This document shows positions 9,160 through 17,905 of a stretch of DNA of 26,107 nt, one piece after another. The translations under genes were made by a program, and so were the position numbers. The stretch lies in the NCBI GenBank assembly GCA_023375785.1, contig SZWC01003630.1:85979-112085 (forward strand), given 5' to 3'. Positions within the stretch are counted from its first letter, which is position 1. Each line of letters opens with the position of its first letter. Source of the DNA: Penium margaritaceum. Lineage: Eukaryota; Streptophyta; Zygnematophyceae; Desmidiales; Peniaceae. Under the pieces are notes generated by a model that was given only the letters and a program-made list of their open reading frames with translations, did not search any database and was not told where the DNA came from.

Positions 9160-10007
9160 CCCCCCACAAAAATGAGAAACGTTCGTGCCCTCTTAATCCA
9201 AACGTGTTTATAAGGGGAGTGATACACAAAAAAATGAAGTGTAACAATAGACATTTTGTAGAAACAATAACGGTCTCCGCATCAGTGCGAATTTGTGTAC
9301 AGTTGAAACCCGTAACAGATACAAAATCCTCAATTTTTCTCAATCGGGGGATGGGGGGGTGGAGGACGATCGGACCTCGTTCGAGGACATCGCAAACGGT
9401 ACAATTGTGTACGTTTTACAATGTCCACCCGATACACGCTTATGTACATTCCCCCCATACACTTTCGATATCCGGGGGGGATAGGCTTCCGACGAATTGT
9501 GATGGATCCCCCCCTAAGTGTAGAATGTATAGGGCCACTGTATTGGGCGTTGTATATGGGGGTTGTGATAAAGAATACACAAATGTATTGTTAGAATAGA
9601 CGTTTCCAAGAAGTCACAAGTGTTGTCAACACCAGAGTGAATTTATGTATAATCCAAAATGCCCGCCAAATACGCTACCCCATGCACGACGCTCATACAT
9701 TTTCGATTGGGTTGGGGGGTGTGTGATCCCACCTCGTTCGGGGACATCACAGAATGTACAAATATGTACGTTTTACGATGTCCACCAGAAACACACCCAC
9801 GTACTCTTTCCTAATACACTTTCGGCATCGGGGGGAGGGGGGGATGCGGTGGTTTGCGAGGTATCCCCCCCATAAGTGTAGAATGTATATGGGCACTGTA
9901 TTGGGCCGTGTACATGGAGGGAGTGGTAAGTCATACACAACTGTTTTGGAAATATGGACACATCGGAGAAGCCACAACTGACGTCGATTCTAATGTGTAC
10001 TCGTGTA
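9160..10007. repeat. Tandem array of composite ~355 bp units, left part
   Basis: Units anchored on a GTCACAAG/GCCACAAC motif start at about 9260 (degenerate), 9613 and 9971, giving periods of 353 and 358 bp. Shared blocks include ACCTCGTTCG-GGACATC (9374 and 9731), GTACGTTTTAC-ATGTCCACC, and AGTGTAGAATGTATA. Each unit contains two direct modules of the form ATACAC...ATACACTTTCG plus a G tract, then one inverted module (C tract, AAGTGTAGAATGTAT, TGTATTGGG). 9160-9259 looks like a decayed end of a preceding unit. The third unit is interrupted at 10007 by an LTR retrotransposon and continues at 14215. Confidence 0.85.
10003..10007. repeat. Target-site duplication GTGTA, left copy
   Basis: The five bases before the 5' LTR are GTGTA and are identical to 14215-14219 after the 3' LTR. 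Five-base duplications are what retroviral-type integrases produce, so this marks a single insertion event. Confidence 0.9.
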
Positions 10008-10585
10008 TGTTGGAAAGGTTGCCATCAAAACCTGGCATATTCCACTTGGAGTTGGGCATCTGATGAATAAAATGGGTATTTCAGTAACTCCAGGAGATGG
10101 TGATCAGATGTTGCTTTAAAATAGTGGCAGGCCAGGAGTTCGACCTCACTCACCTACCAATCAAAAGTTGTAGGAATAGCGTACGTCCGGGCAGCTTAAC
10201 TGACCATTGATCATCGACTGGCTACCAGTGATCGATGGCCAGATCGACGGCTATGATGACTCCACACAATCTCTTGTCCTACTCTACAGCATGCGTGGAC
10301 GTCCACAGAACACACCGCTCGCTGTCCGTGGCACTAGAGACCTCGCAGGTGACAACATCTCCAGTGCCATTGCGACGGAAGCCTTGCCACCCATATAGCC
10401 CACTAGCCTAGAGTAGTCAGTTAACTGTTTCCTCAGTTCACTTGCATGTGTGAATCATGTGATGTACTCAGCAACGGGAATGAAAGTTCTTTATTGGTGA
10501 TGCTCAGTCTCGTGACGCTGGTGCATGGTTCTATGTGCAAGAAATTATAGAACGTCCACTAATGGCTTGATCCTCAATTTCAACA
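10008..10585 (+). repeat. 5' LTR of the TR-GAG element (578 bp)
   Basis: It runs from TGTTGGAAAGG to CCTCAATTTCAACA, with TGTTG/CAACA inverted termini as in Copia LTRs. Its middle (10138-10405) has no counterpart in the 3' LTR of this assembly. Confidence 0.9.
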
Positions 10586-10587
10586 AT

Positions 10588-10600
10588 TGGGATCAGAGCA
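10588..10600 (+). promoter_or_regulatory. Primer binding site of the TR-GAG element
   Basis: Two bases after the 5' LTR lies TGGGATCAGAGCA. It differs at one position from TGGTATCAGAGC, the usual plant site complementary to the 3' end of initiator methionine tRNA. Confidence 0.8.
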
Positions 10601-10924
10601 GGGGCCATAGTGACGACTTGAATTTTCCTCTCAGTCGTTTGGGAGGAGGAAGAGGTTCAGGAGGTGGTGCCCACCACCTCTGCTGGCGGCAGTGGGTTAT
10701 TGTGCTTCAAGAAGTGAGCCAGCCACTTCGGAAGTGAGGCCTGGTTTATGTGGCTGGGACGGGCTGCCACTTTGGCTTCTGGGTTGCCATCAAAGGCTGA
10801 CGGCTGCAAGGAATCATCCTGAATCAACAATTATACTTTCGGACCAACCACAAAAGAAAAGGGACGTGAATACCTTCTCCAGCAGATGATGTGAGACTTC
10901 ACCGGCAGAAGCATAATTTCTTTC
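10601..10924 (+). other. Leader between primer site and gag
   Basis: About 320 bases of presumed untranslated leader. It contains a purine-rich GGAGGAGGAAGAGG stretch with GGTGGTGCCCACCACC (a perfect palindrome at 10664-10679). No coding sequence was recognised. Packaging signals of LTR elements usually lie in this interval, but none can be named from sequence alone. Confidence 0.5.
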
Positions 10925-12625
10925 GTGTGGAGCATCATGGACCAGAGGTGTACCAACGTGATGAGCTCCGTTCATGTTCCTGTTTTTAATGGCGAGTCTT
11001 ACCACCAGTGGGCTTTTACAATGAAACTGCATCTCATGTCCCACGATCTGTGGAGTGTGGTGGAAGGCAAGCCGCAAGATCTACACACTTCAATGACAAA
11101 GGAGCACAAGAGGAGACAAGACATTGCCTTCTCAATACTCGGCCAGCATGTCTCTTTGAAGTACCAGATCCTCCTCCACGAAAACAATCCAAACAATGAT
11201 CCCCACGTTGCCTGGCAAGCATTGAGGTCCTTCGTCATCAAAACGGATCCAGTGGTGATTGAGGAGCTTTGGCACGAGATGAACTTCAGAAGGGTGAAGA
11301 AGAATCAGCGAATCTCTGATCACATCTTGTGTCTGAAATCCATGGCTTATCAGCTCCAAGATCTTGGTGAGTACGTTGCACCCATGGACTTCGCTCTCAT
11401 TCTTCTACAGTCACTCCCAGATCACCTCCACGGTGTTATGCGAGACAACTACATCATTCGCTTCTCAGAACAACAATCAGACTCCCAGTCAGATGACAGG
11501 GATCTTGATACACTTATTGATGATGTCATATGCGCTGAAAAGCATGATCTTGGACTTACTGGACCCCTGGACGCTGCACTAGAAATGACAGGTTTTCCAG
11601 AAGGCTCAAACAGAGCACAACAGCCGTCACAGTTACCAGTTACATACGGTGGAAAACGGTCTGTCATGTTCCAAGGATCCTGCTGGAAGTGCAAGAGTTA
11701 TGGCCATGCCCGGTACTTCTGCCCTCTTCTAAAAGACAAGAGGAAGAAACGATCAAATCAACATGGGCAGAAGCATGAGCCACCGACAATCAGCTGCAGC
11801 AGAGAGGACAAACGACAGAAGTCCTCAGCTGTACAAGGACTCACTGTATCCACGGTACCAGCTGTGACAACAGCTGTCAGATCTTCAGCGGTATCCACAG
11901 CTCTGGGATCCCAAGCTCCAGTGAACATAGACAAATCACCACCCCCATCACCACCAGGGCTTCGGAGAAGAAAACTGCATCAGAACTGTGATGAAAGCTG
12001 TCCTTGGGCATGTTGGGGACTTCACTCACCAAGACGTCATATTCCCTCTGGTGATGTTTCTATTAATGAAGTGGCCTTCTTTTGTGATGAAGCCTTAACC
12101 TCAGCGGCCTCAAACTCACTGTCAGCATGTTCAGCAGAAGTCTCAACTTCAGTGGCGCCATCTCAATTAGCTCCAACGTCAACTTCTGCATCAGCAGCAC
12201 CTGTCTGCCTTTTCACCTCAATCCAGACTTCAAGAATTCCACAGTTGGCTTCAGGCTCTGTATCCGCTCAAGCTCCAGCAGTTTCTGCCTCCAGCCCAAC
12301 TACTATTGACTCTGCTCTGGCAGCATCGACCTCAGCCTCGACATCATCCACCTCCTCCATCAGAGTTTCAACTGCAATAATGCCTACTGCGGCATCAGCA
12401 ATTGCTCTGCCTTCAGTTTCCTCCAATATTTCAGCTTCAGCTGTCGCATCAACGTCAGAAGAATCAGTTCCTGCTGGGGTGACCAACCTCTCAGCTTCTG
12501 CTTCTGTCTCAACCCCATCAGAAACATTACAACACTGTGCTTCAGCTGCATCATTGATGAGTGACGACGGCCAGCAGAGGAAAATTTCATTTGGGAAGTG
12601 GCAGCCTAGAGTGTTCAAGTACTAA
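10925..12625 (+). CDS. gag: Copia-type Gag polyprotein (566 aa), intact frame
   Basis: Gag forms the virus-like particle that packages element RNA. Residues about 18-50 (VPVFNGESYHQWAFTMKLHL, then DLWSVVEG) match the N-terminal Copia Gag pattern (F.G..Y..W...M...L...DLW..VE). Residues about 90-215 match the UBN2 Gag family (ISDHILCLKSMAYQLQDLGE, then LLQSLPDHL). A CCHC zinc knuckle CWKCKSYGHARYFC lies at 253-266 with exact C-x2-C-x4-H-x4-C spacing. The remaining ~270 residues are basic then very rich in Ser/Ala/Thr, with no protease or other enzyme, and the frame stops. ATG at 10925 is the first; Met5 (10937) is an equally good start. Antisense acidic frames at 12268-12618 are shadows of the Ser/Ala repeat. 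Confidence 0.88.
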   Translation: MWSIMDQRCTNVMSSVHVPVFNGESYHQWAFTMKLHLMSHDLWSVVEGKPQDLHTSMTKEHKRRQDIAFSILGQHVSLKYQILLHENNPNNDPHVAWQALRSFVIKTDPVVIEELWHEMNFRRVKKNQRISDHILCLKSMAYQLQDLGEYVAPMDFALILLQSLPDHLHGVMRDNYIIRFSEQQSDSQSDDRDLDTLIDDVICAEKHDLGLTGPLDAALEMTGFPEGSNRAQQPSQLPVTYGGKRSVMFQGSCWKCKSYGHARYFCPLLKDKRKKRSNQHGQKHEPPTISCSREDKRQKSSAVQGLTVSTVPAVTTAVRSSAVSTALGSQAPVNIDKSPPPSPPGLRRRKLHQNCDESCPWACWGLHSPRRHIPSGDVSINEVAFFCDEALTSAASNSLSACSAEVSTSVAPSQLAPTSTSASAAPVCLFTSIQTSRIPQLASGSVSAQAPAVSASSPTTIDSALAASTSASTSSTSSIRVSTAIMPTAASAIALPSVSSNISASAVASTSEESVPAGVTNLSASASVSTPSETLQHCASAASLMSDDGQQRKISFGKWQPRVFKY

Positions 12626-13892
12626 CACCACCGGATGGACTGGTTCGCACGGAGGGGAATGTGCATTGTGAACCACTCCATCCGCATCCAAATGGAGCCA
12701 AAGCAGCAAGCAACATCAGCAGTAAGATGTATCACAGAGAAGAGCATTGTTTGTACAGGCGAAGTGGCAGGCAGTGGTGGGAGCCAACAACAGTGGATGC
12801 TGAGGATCGGCGGCAGTAGAGCATCAGAAACCCTGATCGACTATCAACAGGCAGTGAGCGGTGGCGGCGATCAGCGGTTAACAGGAATGGAAACAAGCAG
12901 GGGGCAGCAGCCACAAAGAGGAGAAGCAGTAGGAGGCATGATAGGACAGTATCAACAGAGACGAGAGCATTGCCTCTCCTCAGGCGACTTGACGAGACGC
13001 AGTAAAGGGCAGAAGCTGACACCGGGAGCAACAAATTGGACTGAGCTGACGGAAGCAGTGAACAAAGCAGTTAACATGCAGATGACCCACAGCGGACCAG
13101 CAGCACAGCAGCGGAGCCGCCACAAGCCAGTACTGGATAAGCCATGGACGGCAGAAGAAAAAGGGCAGTCGCAGTAGTCACGGCAACACTGGATTGCTCA
13201 GTGGAAACAGCAAACAACTGGCAGCAGTGCAAAGCGATGAATCCGGAAAGGGCAAACTTCGGAGATCGGCGATGAGCAACGGCAAGCCGCGGTGAACAGC
13301 AGAGAGATTCAGCGAGCAGTAAGGGCGAACATCGGCACGCAAACTACAGCGGCAGCGAGCAGGGGCACTATGTGGCAAGCCACGGATAACAGCAGAAGCA
13401 AGCCAAGGACAGCAGCGGAAGCAAGAAGCCGCAAGCAACATCAGCCGCAAGCAGCAAAGATCAGCGGCAAGCAGCAGAAAGCAGTAGCATCAATCAGCGG
13501 CGAACAGCGGTAATCAGCGCAGAGCAGTGGAAACCAGCAGCGAAGAACAACAGCAAGCAGCGACAACTAGTGATGAATGGTGAAAGGCAATGATCTGCTT
13601 GCCGCCGAAAACATCGCTCCCGCCGGAGCCACAGCTGATCTGAGCTGCTCGCAACAGCTCGCGGCAGCTTGCAGCAGCTCCGAGCAGCTTGCAGTAGCTC
13701 ACAGCACCTTGCAGAGCTTGGAGCAGTTCATAGCAGTGGACCGCACCAAATCAGCAAAAAGCGTTCAACGCGAGAACTCCTTGACCGCATCACGACAATG
13801 CAGCGCTTGAACCCGACGTCAACGTCATGTCGGAGGTGGTGAACCGGTCGGCTCAAACGGAGGGGTGGGGTCGGGATGCCGGCTTGTGTGGC
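12626..13892 (+). other. Non-coding tail of the TR-GAG element, AGC-rich
   Basis: About 1.27 kb between gag and the polypurine tract. It is strongly strand-biased and rich in AGC/GCA triplets, especially 13390-13740, where GCAGCTTGCAGCAGCTC-like words recur (about 13650-13720). An open frame of 180 codons (12635-13177) starts 10 bases after gag ends but is a Gln/Gly/Ser/Arg-rich low-complexity translation without a known domain. I treat it as chance or relic coding and not as a gene. No pol remnant was found in any frame. Confidence 0.6.
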
Positions 13893-13903
13893 ACGGAGGG
13901 GTA
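13893..13903 (+). promoter_or_regulatory. Polypurine tract of the TR-GAG element
   Basis: ACGGAGGGGTA directly precedes the TGTTGG start of the 3' LTR, in the position of the plus-strand primer. Another purine run (CGGAGGGGTGGGG) lies about 30 bases upstream. Confidence 0.65.
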
Positions 13904-14214
13904 TGTTGGAAAGGTTGCCATCACAACCCGGCATATTCCACTTGGAGTTGGGCATCTGATGAATAAAATGGGTATTTCAGTAACTCCAGGAGATGGTAAT
14001 CAGATGTTGCTTTAAAATAGTGGCAGGCCAGGANGCCTAGAGTAGTCAGTTAACTTTTTCATCAGTTCACTTGCATGTGTGAATCCTGTGATGTACTCAG
14101 CAACGGGAACGAAAGTTCTTTATTGGTGATGCTCACTCACGTGACGCTGGTGCATGGTTCTATGTGCTAGAAATTCAAGAACGTCCACTAATGGCTTGAT
14201 CCTCAATTTCAACA
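13904..14214 (+). repeat. 3' LTR of the TR-GAG element, with assembly gap
   Basis: The first 130 bp (13904-14033) align with 10008-10137 and the last 180 bp (14035-14214) align with 10406-10585. A single N at 14034 stands where the 5' LTR has 268 further bases. The LTR is therefore 311 bp here against 578 bp for its partner. Confidence 0.9.
14034..14034. other. Assembly gap marker (single N)
   Basis: The only non-ACGT base in the window. It falls inside the 3' LTR where about 268 bp of the other LTR are missing, so it most likely marks a collapsed gap between near-identical repeats and not one uncertain base. Confidence 0.85.
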
Positions 14215-14219
14215 GTGTA
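14215..14219. repeat. Target-site duplication GTGTA, right copy
   Basis: Identical to 10003-10007. The unit sequence of the tandem array continues directly after it, which confirms the insertion point. Confidence 0.9.
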
Positions 14220-14840
14220 TAGTTTGGAACGCACACCAGATACACTTTCCCAGACACTACCCTCATACATTTTCGGTTTCAAGGGGGGGGGGATCAAAAC
14301 TTGGTCGAGGACATCACGAATTGTACATCTCTGAACGTTTCACGATGTCCACCTGATACACGCTCACATACAATCCATTCATACACTTTTGACATTGGGG
14401 AGGGGTTGGGAGGGGTTGGATCAGACATCCGACGAATGTCGAGGGACTCCCCCTCCCCCCCCCCAACGTGCAAAGTGCATGGGGCCAGTGTATTGGGCTT
14501 TTTATCTTGGGAGAGGAATGAAAAATACATGATTGTATAGCACTGATTCACATTTCGTGGAAGCCATAACTGATGCCAACAACCGTGTGATTTGTGTTCA
14601 AATCACACTGCGGTCCAGATACACCACCTCATACACGACCCTAATACACTTTCGAGGGTGGGGGGGGGGGATCGTACGTCGTTTGAGGACATCGTGTGTT
14701 GTACATTTTCGTACATTTCACACAGTCCACCCAATACACGCCCACGCACAGTCCCCTCATACACTTCGGCTTTTAAGGGGGGGGGGAGGGGGGATCCGAC
14801 GAACGTGCGAAGATGTACAAAGTCGTAAACGTCCACTTTT
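14215..14840. repeat. Tandem array of composite ~355-380 bp units, right part
   Basis: With the TR-GAG element and one GTGTA removed, the third unit spans 9971-10007 plus 14220-14562 (380 bp), and a fourth begins at 14563 with GCCATAAC and fades out near 14840. Direct modules with ATACA(C/T)TTTCG followed by G tracts occur at about 14263-14292, 14379-14415, 14646-14670 and 14759-14794; an inverted module with a long C tract lies at about 14448-14510. Frames across it on both strands are repeat translations. Confidence 0.85.
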
Positions 14841-15200
14841 CTCGGCTGTCCGTTGTATGACGTGCCGCAAAGGTGAGATGAGAAACGTAAACAAGCAATA
14901 TGCCAATTGCGAAACTCTAACCAGACCTATACTTGAGTTAACACTGAATGCAACCTTAGAAAAATATTTAAAGACATTAATTTTCTAATGAGCTAATACG
15001 AACATTCTCGCTGGTTTACATCAACCTATACGTGAACAAACGCTAGCCCTAACACACATACATTTCCTAGACTGAATACAAAGGTATTCAATCATAAAGT
15101 ATGAAGACAAAAATATGTCTATTATACATTCAGAACGAAATGTCATTTGTCTAATTTTCCCTAGCCAAATTATTAACTTCAATCCCCAAGGCAGCAATTA
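14841..15200. other. AT-rich spacer, nothing recognised
   Basis: Moderately AT-rich sequence between the tandem array and the family C element. I see no open frame of note, repeat or RNA gene. Confidence 0.5.
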
Positions 15201-15835
15201 TCATATACATAGTTTTTTATGTGAACAGAATATGAATATCAATCTAGACAACTTCATGGACATTGCCTTAGAGTAGGTACCTAATACACTGAATGTGCCG
15301 TGTCTGAAACACCCTCGATGAACCATACCTCGCTTCCAAACCACATCATTTCTTGCAACGTTGTAAGAAGCTCCTCCTTCGAGTAGTGTGGGTACCGTTC
15401 TTTTACTTTTACAACCCCTCGGTTGCACTCGTAGCAGTATCGCTATTTGATCTTCCTTGTACGCCTCTTTGAACTTTGCTATCTCAAGAACTCTTGTCTG
15501 CCACAAATTGAGCCGCTGAGATGGGCTAATAGTCAGTGCAAATATTTTTACCGGATAGGAGTCTTGCCGTCTACTCCTGCCATTTGCTGTTTCCCGACTC
15601 TTCATTTGTTCTCTCAGACTTCCCTCCTTTTTGACTTGCTGATGCCGTTTCCGACAACTGTGCGAGATGTGACCAGACTTTCTGCAAGTCTAGGAAATTC
15701 ATCGATCGCATTGGTCGACGGCATCAATCTCCATCGCAGGCGAGGTTTTTGTCGATTGTGACTTCCCTCCGCCTCAATAAGAATTGTGGCTTTGGGGTCA
15801 CCAACCGTTCGATTCCTATATCCGAGCGTTTTACT
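15201..15835 (-). pseudogene. Family C element: downstream coding remnant, unassigned
   Basis: The minus-strand frame 15605-15201 (134 codons) follows the gag remnant and contains LNLWQTRVLEIAKFKEAY and LRVQPRGCKSKRTVPTLLEG. I do not recognise a domain. Between it and gag (15835-15606) short pieces in two frames are readable (for example LVKRSDIGIERLVTP). It may be the end of Gag or an unrelated fragment. No protease or RT follows, so the element is truncated here. Confidence 0.35.
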
Positions 15836-16362
15836 AGGGGCTGTTGATGTGATCGACCTGTGCGATCATGAGTTGAAATTCATCCAGGAGGCCGAAATTG
15901 GCGATTGCTTACCGGAGACCTCGCTTGAGGCCATCATAATAGAAACATAGTCCATCCCTTGGATTTTGTGGGATGGAACAGCTTGGAAACTGCAGGTCGA
16001 ATCTTGCGTTCACTCGCGAATCATATATTTTTCTCAGTGAGGACTGCTTCATGCGCACAAGAAATTTAAACCTCATCCATCGCCATGTTGAGTTGTTGGA
16101 GAAGATGGGTATTGAGGCTCCCTAGTCCCAACAGCTTTTGGCACATTTTTTCGTTGACACGCACTTGTCGCCTGGTGCCTCCTATCGTGCCACGTGTCGA
16201 TATGATGGACAGCAGCACAAGCAAAGGATTCGTTGAGCCCAATGATTCTGTCTCCGGGTTGGCCGTCGGGTTCATCGATATTGCACCATTTGTTGTGAAG
16301 GTTTTCACTGCTATCCAGTTTGCCTTGAGTGTGTCCATGTTCACGCGTTGTTGATCCTCCAT
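15836..16362 (-). pseudogene. Family C element: Gag remnant
   Basis: The frame starts at ATG 16362 (MEDQQRVNMDTLKANWIAVK...) and runs 98 codons to a stop at about 16066. After a frameshift near 16072 it continues to about 15836 with one internal TAA. The second part reads RFDLQFPSCSIPQNPRDGL, then CFYYDGLKRGLR, then NFGLLDEFQLMIAQVDHI, which fits the Retrotrans_gag pattern (hydrophobic F..GL...R near the end of the capsid region). The LTR and primer site lie just upstream on the same strand, where gag should be. Which superfamily it belongs to is not certain from gag alone. Confidence 0.6.
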
Positions 16363-16530
16363 CGCAGGAGTACTCGCCGGAAAATGTTACTCGTCGCCGG
16401 TTGTGTTTGCTCCTTTCACCGTACTCGTCGCGAAGTCTGCGATTTTCTGAACGGCGGAGATGCACTAAGGACTTGTGCAAGGTTGGCTCCAGGTAGTTAA
16501 TGCGTTGGTTGTCCCTCCAACACAGTTGCA

Positions 16531-16541
16531 CTCTGATACCA
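16531..16541 (-). promoter_or_regulatory. Primer binding site of the family C element
   Basis: On the minus strand TGGTATCAGAG starts 2 bases after the LTR end (..GTGTAACA, then TT). This is complementary to the 3' end of initiator Met tRNA and fixes both the LTR boundary and the orientation. Confidence 0.85.
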
Positions 16542-16543
16542 AA

Positions 16544-16800
16544 TGTTACACTGAGTGGAACGTAGGTGGTTTACAATTCAAGGATTTGGGACAAACTGGA
16601 TAAATTGCATAAATTGCGCTAATCAAAAATTGTACTTCAATGACAAGTGTCGAGTAAGTCAAGCACATTTACACAATGCTAAGAATGAGATGAGGCATGT
16701 GCTGGATCCTCGGCGCTCAGTTCCAGCAATACGTGCAAGGTCGCACTGTGAGTGGCTACTTCGTGAAGCTCTACTGAGAAGTCTACTCGAGTTCCATTAA
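16544..16800 (-). repeat. Family C 5' LTR end (far boundary unknown)
   Basis: The segment 16544 to about 16715 matches 3466 to about 3640: both have TGTTACACTGAG, TTCAAGGATTTGGGACAAAC, AAGTGTC-AGTAAGT and GAGCACATTT or AAGCACATTT. Beyond that the two copies diverge and no TG start was found for this one. Two TCTACTCGAGTT words (16782 and 16804) lie near the point where similarity has gone. Confidence 0.65.
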
Positions 16801-16975
16801 TACTCTACTCGAGTTGAGTGCATGTCCAACTGCACGGGTGTCGTGAAAAACGTTTTTAATCACAGCTACGACTTCTGGACGTGTTGGGAGCCATGCGTAC
16901 TGGCCACGGCTGCCGTGTTTGCTTTTGGAGGAGAGAGGGGTTGTTGGTGCCGTCTTCAGATTTCCAACGAAGGCC

Positions 16976-17905
16976 TCAAAACCAGGGTACCTGGCGTAAA
17001 CCAGCTAGCGATAGTAGAGATGGCGAGGCGATCGTACACGCAAAAACCATCCGGGGTACGGAAAGTTTTTTTGGAGGTGCTTCACGACGGCATAGGCAGT
17101 TTTCTTTATCTTTCATCGCTTTGTAGATGGTGCGGAAGTGGCCCAACCCAAACCAGTCGCGGTATGGTCCCCTTCTACTTGCGGTTGAGTTTGCACTGGC
17201 GCTGTCACTTGAAGTTTTTGTGCATGACACCTGAAGTGACATGCACTCGATGTCATTGTTGTCGTCTTCGCCTTGGTTGCTGTCGCTATCGTCATGACTG
17301 CTGCTGTTGTCACTGTCCACGCTGTCACTTCCGCTGTCAATGCTAATGCTGCTGTCGCTGCTGCTACTCATTGCCAAGGTGTCATCCGTGTTCATTGCAC
17401 CGTTGATGCGCAGTGCACCTATGCGCAGGCGTGGTACTGGTGGCGACCGCTTCGGCTCCTCGTCCGGGACCTTTGCCTTTCCCTTCTCCTTGTATGTGGG
17501 ACGGCACCAAGGGGTGTCCAGAGTTGCTACGTTTGGTACAGGAGGGCTGTATGTAGTGTTGGTCTTCACCGCGTCTTCATTCTTCAATTGCTCCTTACGC
17601 ATGCGCTCACCGGCAGCCTCGTGGTCACGTGAGCAACCAACACTGTCAACAAAACGATGTTGACGTGTGATTTCTTACGCACACATGACAAGTGGGATGG
17701 TCGATGGTAGGGCAAGCGCTGACGCGACCGTGGCGAGGTCCTCGTGGTACGTGGATGCATACACTCCTGCAGCCCACGAAGCGTCGGTGGTGTCCGACGT
17801 GAGGAAAACCTTGTGAGGATGCCCAACTGGATGCTTAGTAGGCGGTGGACGCGGTGGAGGACCCTGGCGGACACACACGATGGTCATTCGCCAAACAACG
17901 GGCAC
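16976..17905 (-). pseudogene. Unrecognised Pro- and Ser/Asp-rich protein, one TAA in frame
   Basis: One minus-strand frame stays open from about 17917 to 16976 apart from a single TAA at 17675-17677, giving pieces of 76 and 232 codons (208 from Met at 17602). In order: a Pro-rich start (RQGPPPRPPPTKHP), a segment with TDASWAAGVYASTYHEDL, the stop, then RDHEAAGERMRKEQLKNEDA, a basic/proline stretch (PTYKEKGKAKVPDEEPKRSP), an acidic Ser/Asp tract of about 55 residues, and a tail with RDWFGLGHFRTIYKAMK. I do not recognise the family. It could be an element-encoded protein or a host gene relic. It lies next to the family C LTR on the same strand. Plus-strand frames at 17273-17663 are shadows of its Ser/Asp codons. 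Confidence 0.4.

Larger units (their letters stand above)
10008..14214 (+). mobile_element. TR-GAG type non-autonomous LTR retrotransposon
   Basis: Two LTRs starting TGTTGGAAAGG and ending TTTCAACA bound an interior with a primer binding site, one gag frame and no protease, integrase or polymerase. Length about 4.2 kb, gag-only content and Copia-type gag match the plant class called TR-GAG (terminal-repeat retrotransposons with GAG domain), which depend on a full element for enzymes. A perfect 5 bp duplication flanks it. Over the 310 bp where both LTRs are present I count about 12 differences (about 96% identity), so the insertion is moderately old while the gag frame is still open. Confidence 0.88.

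Noticed and set aside
9099..9977. Frames of 60-166 codons across the left tandem array
   Set aside because: They occur on both strands, follow the repeat pattern and share no sequence with known proteins.
12268..12618. Acidic 116-codon minus frame (Glu/Ala/Val rich)
   Set aside because: It is the antisense of the Ser/Ala/Thr-rich gag tail; the gag frame has domain support and this one has none.
12635..13177. 180-codon frame right after gag, considered as a second gene of the TR-GAG element
   Set aside because: Low-complexity Gln/Gly/Arg/Ser composition, no domain, and it lies in an AGC/GCA-biased tract that suppresses stops in one frame.
9160..14840. CRISPR array
   Set aside because: Units are ~355 bp with diverged copies and internal inverted modules, and the setting is a eukaryotic repeat region; there are no short identical repeats with unique spacers.
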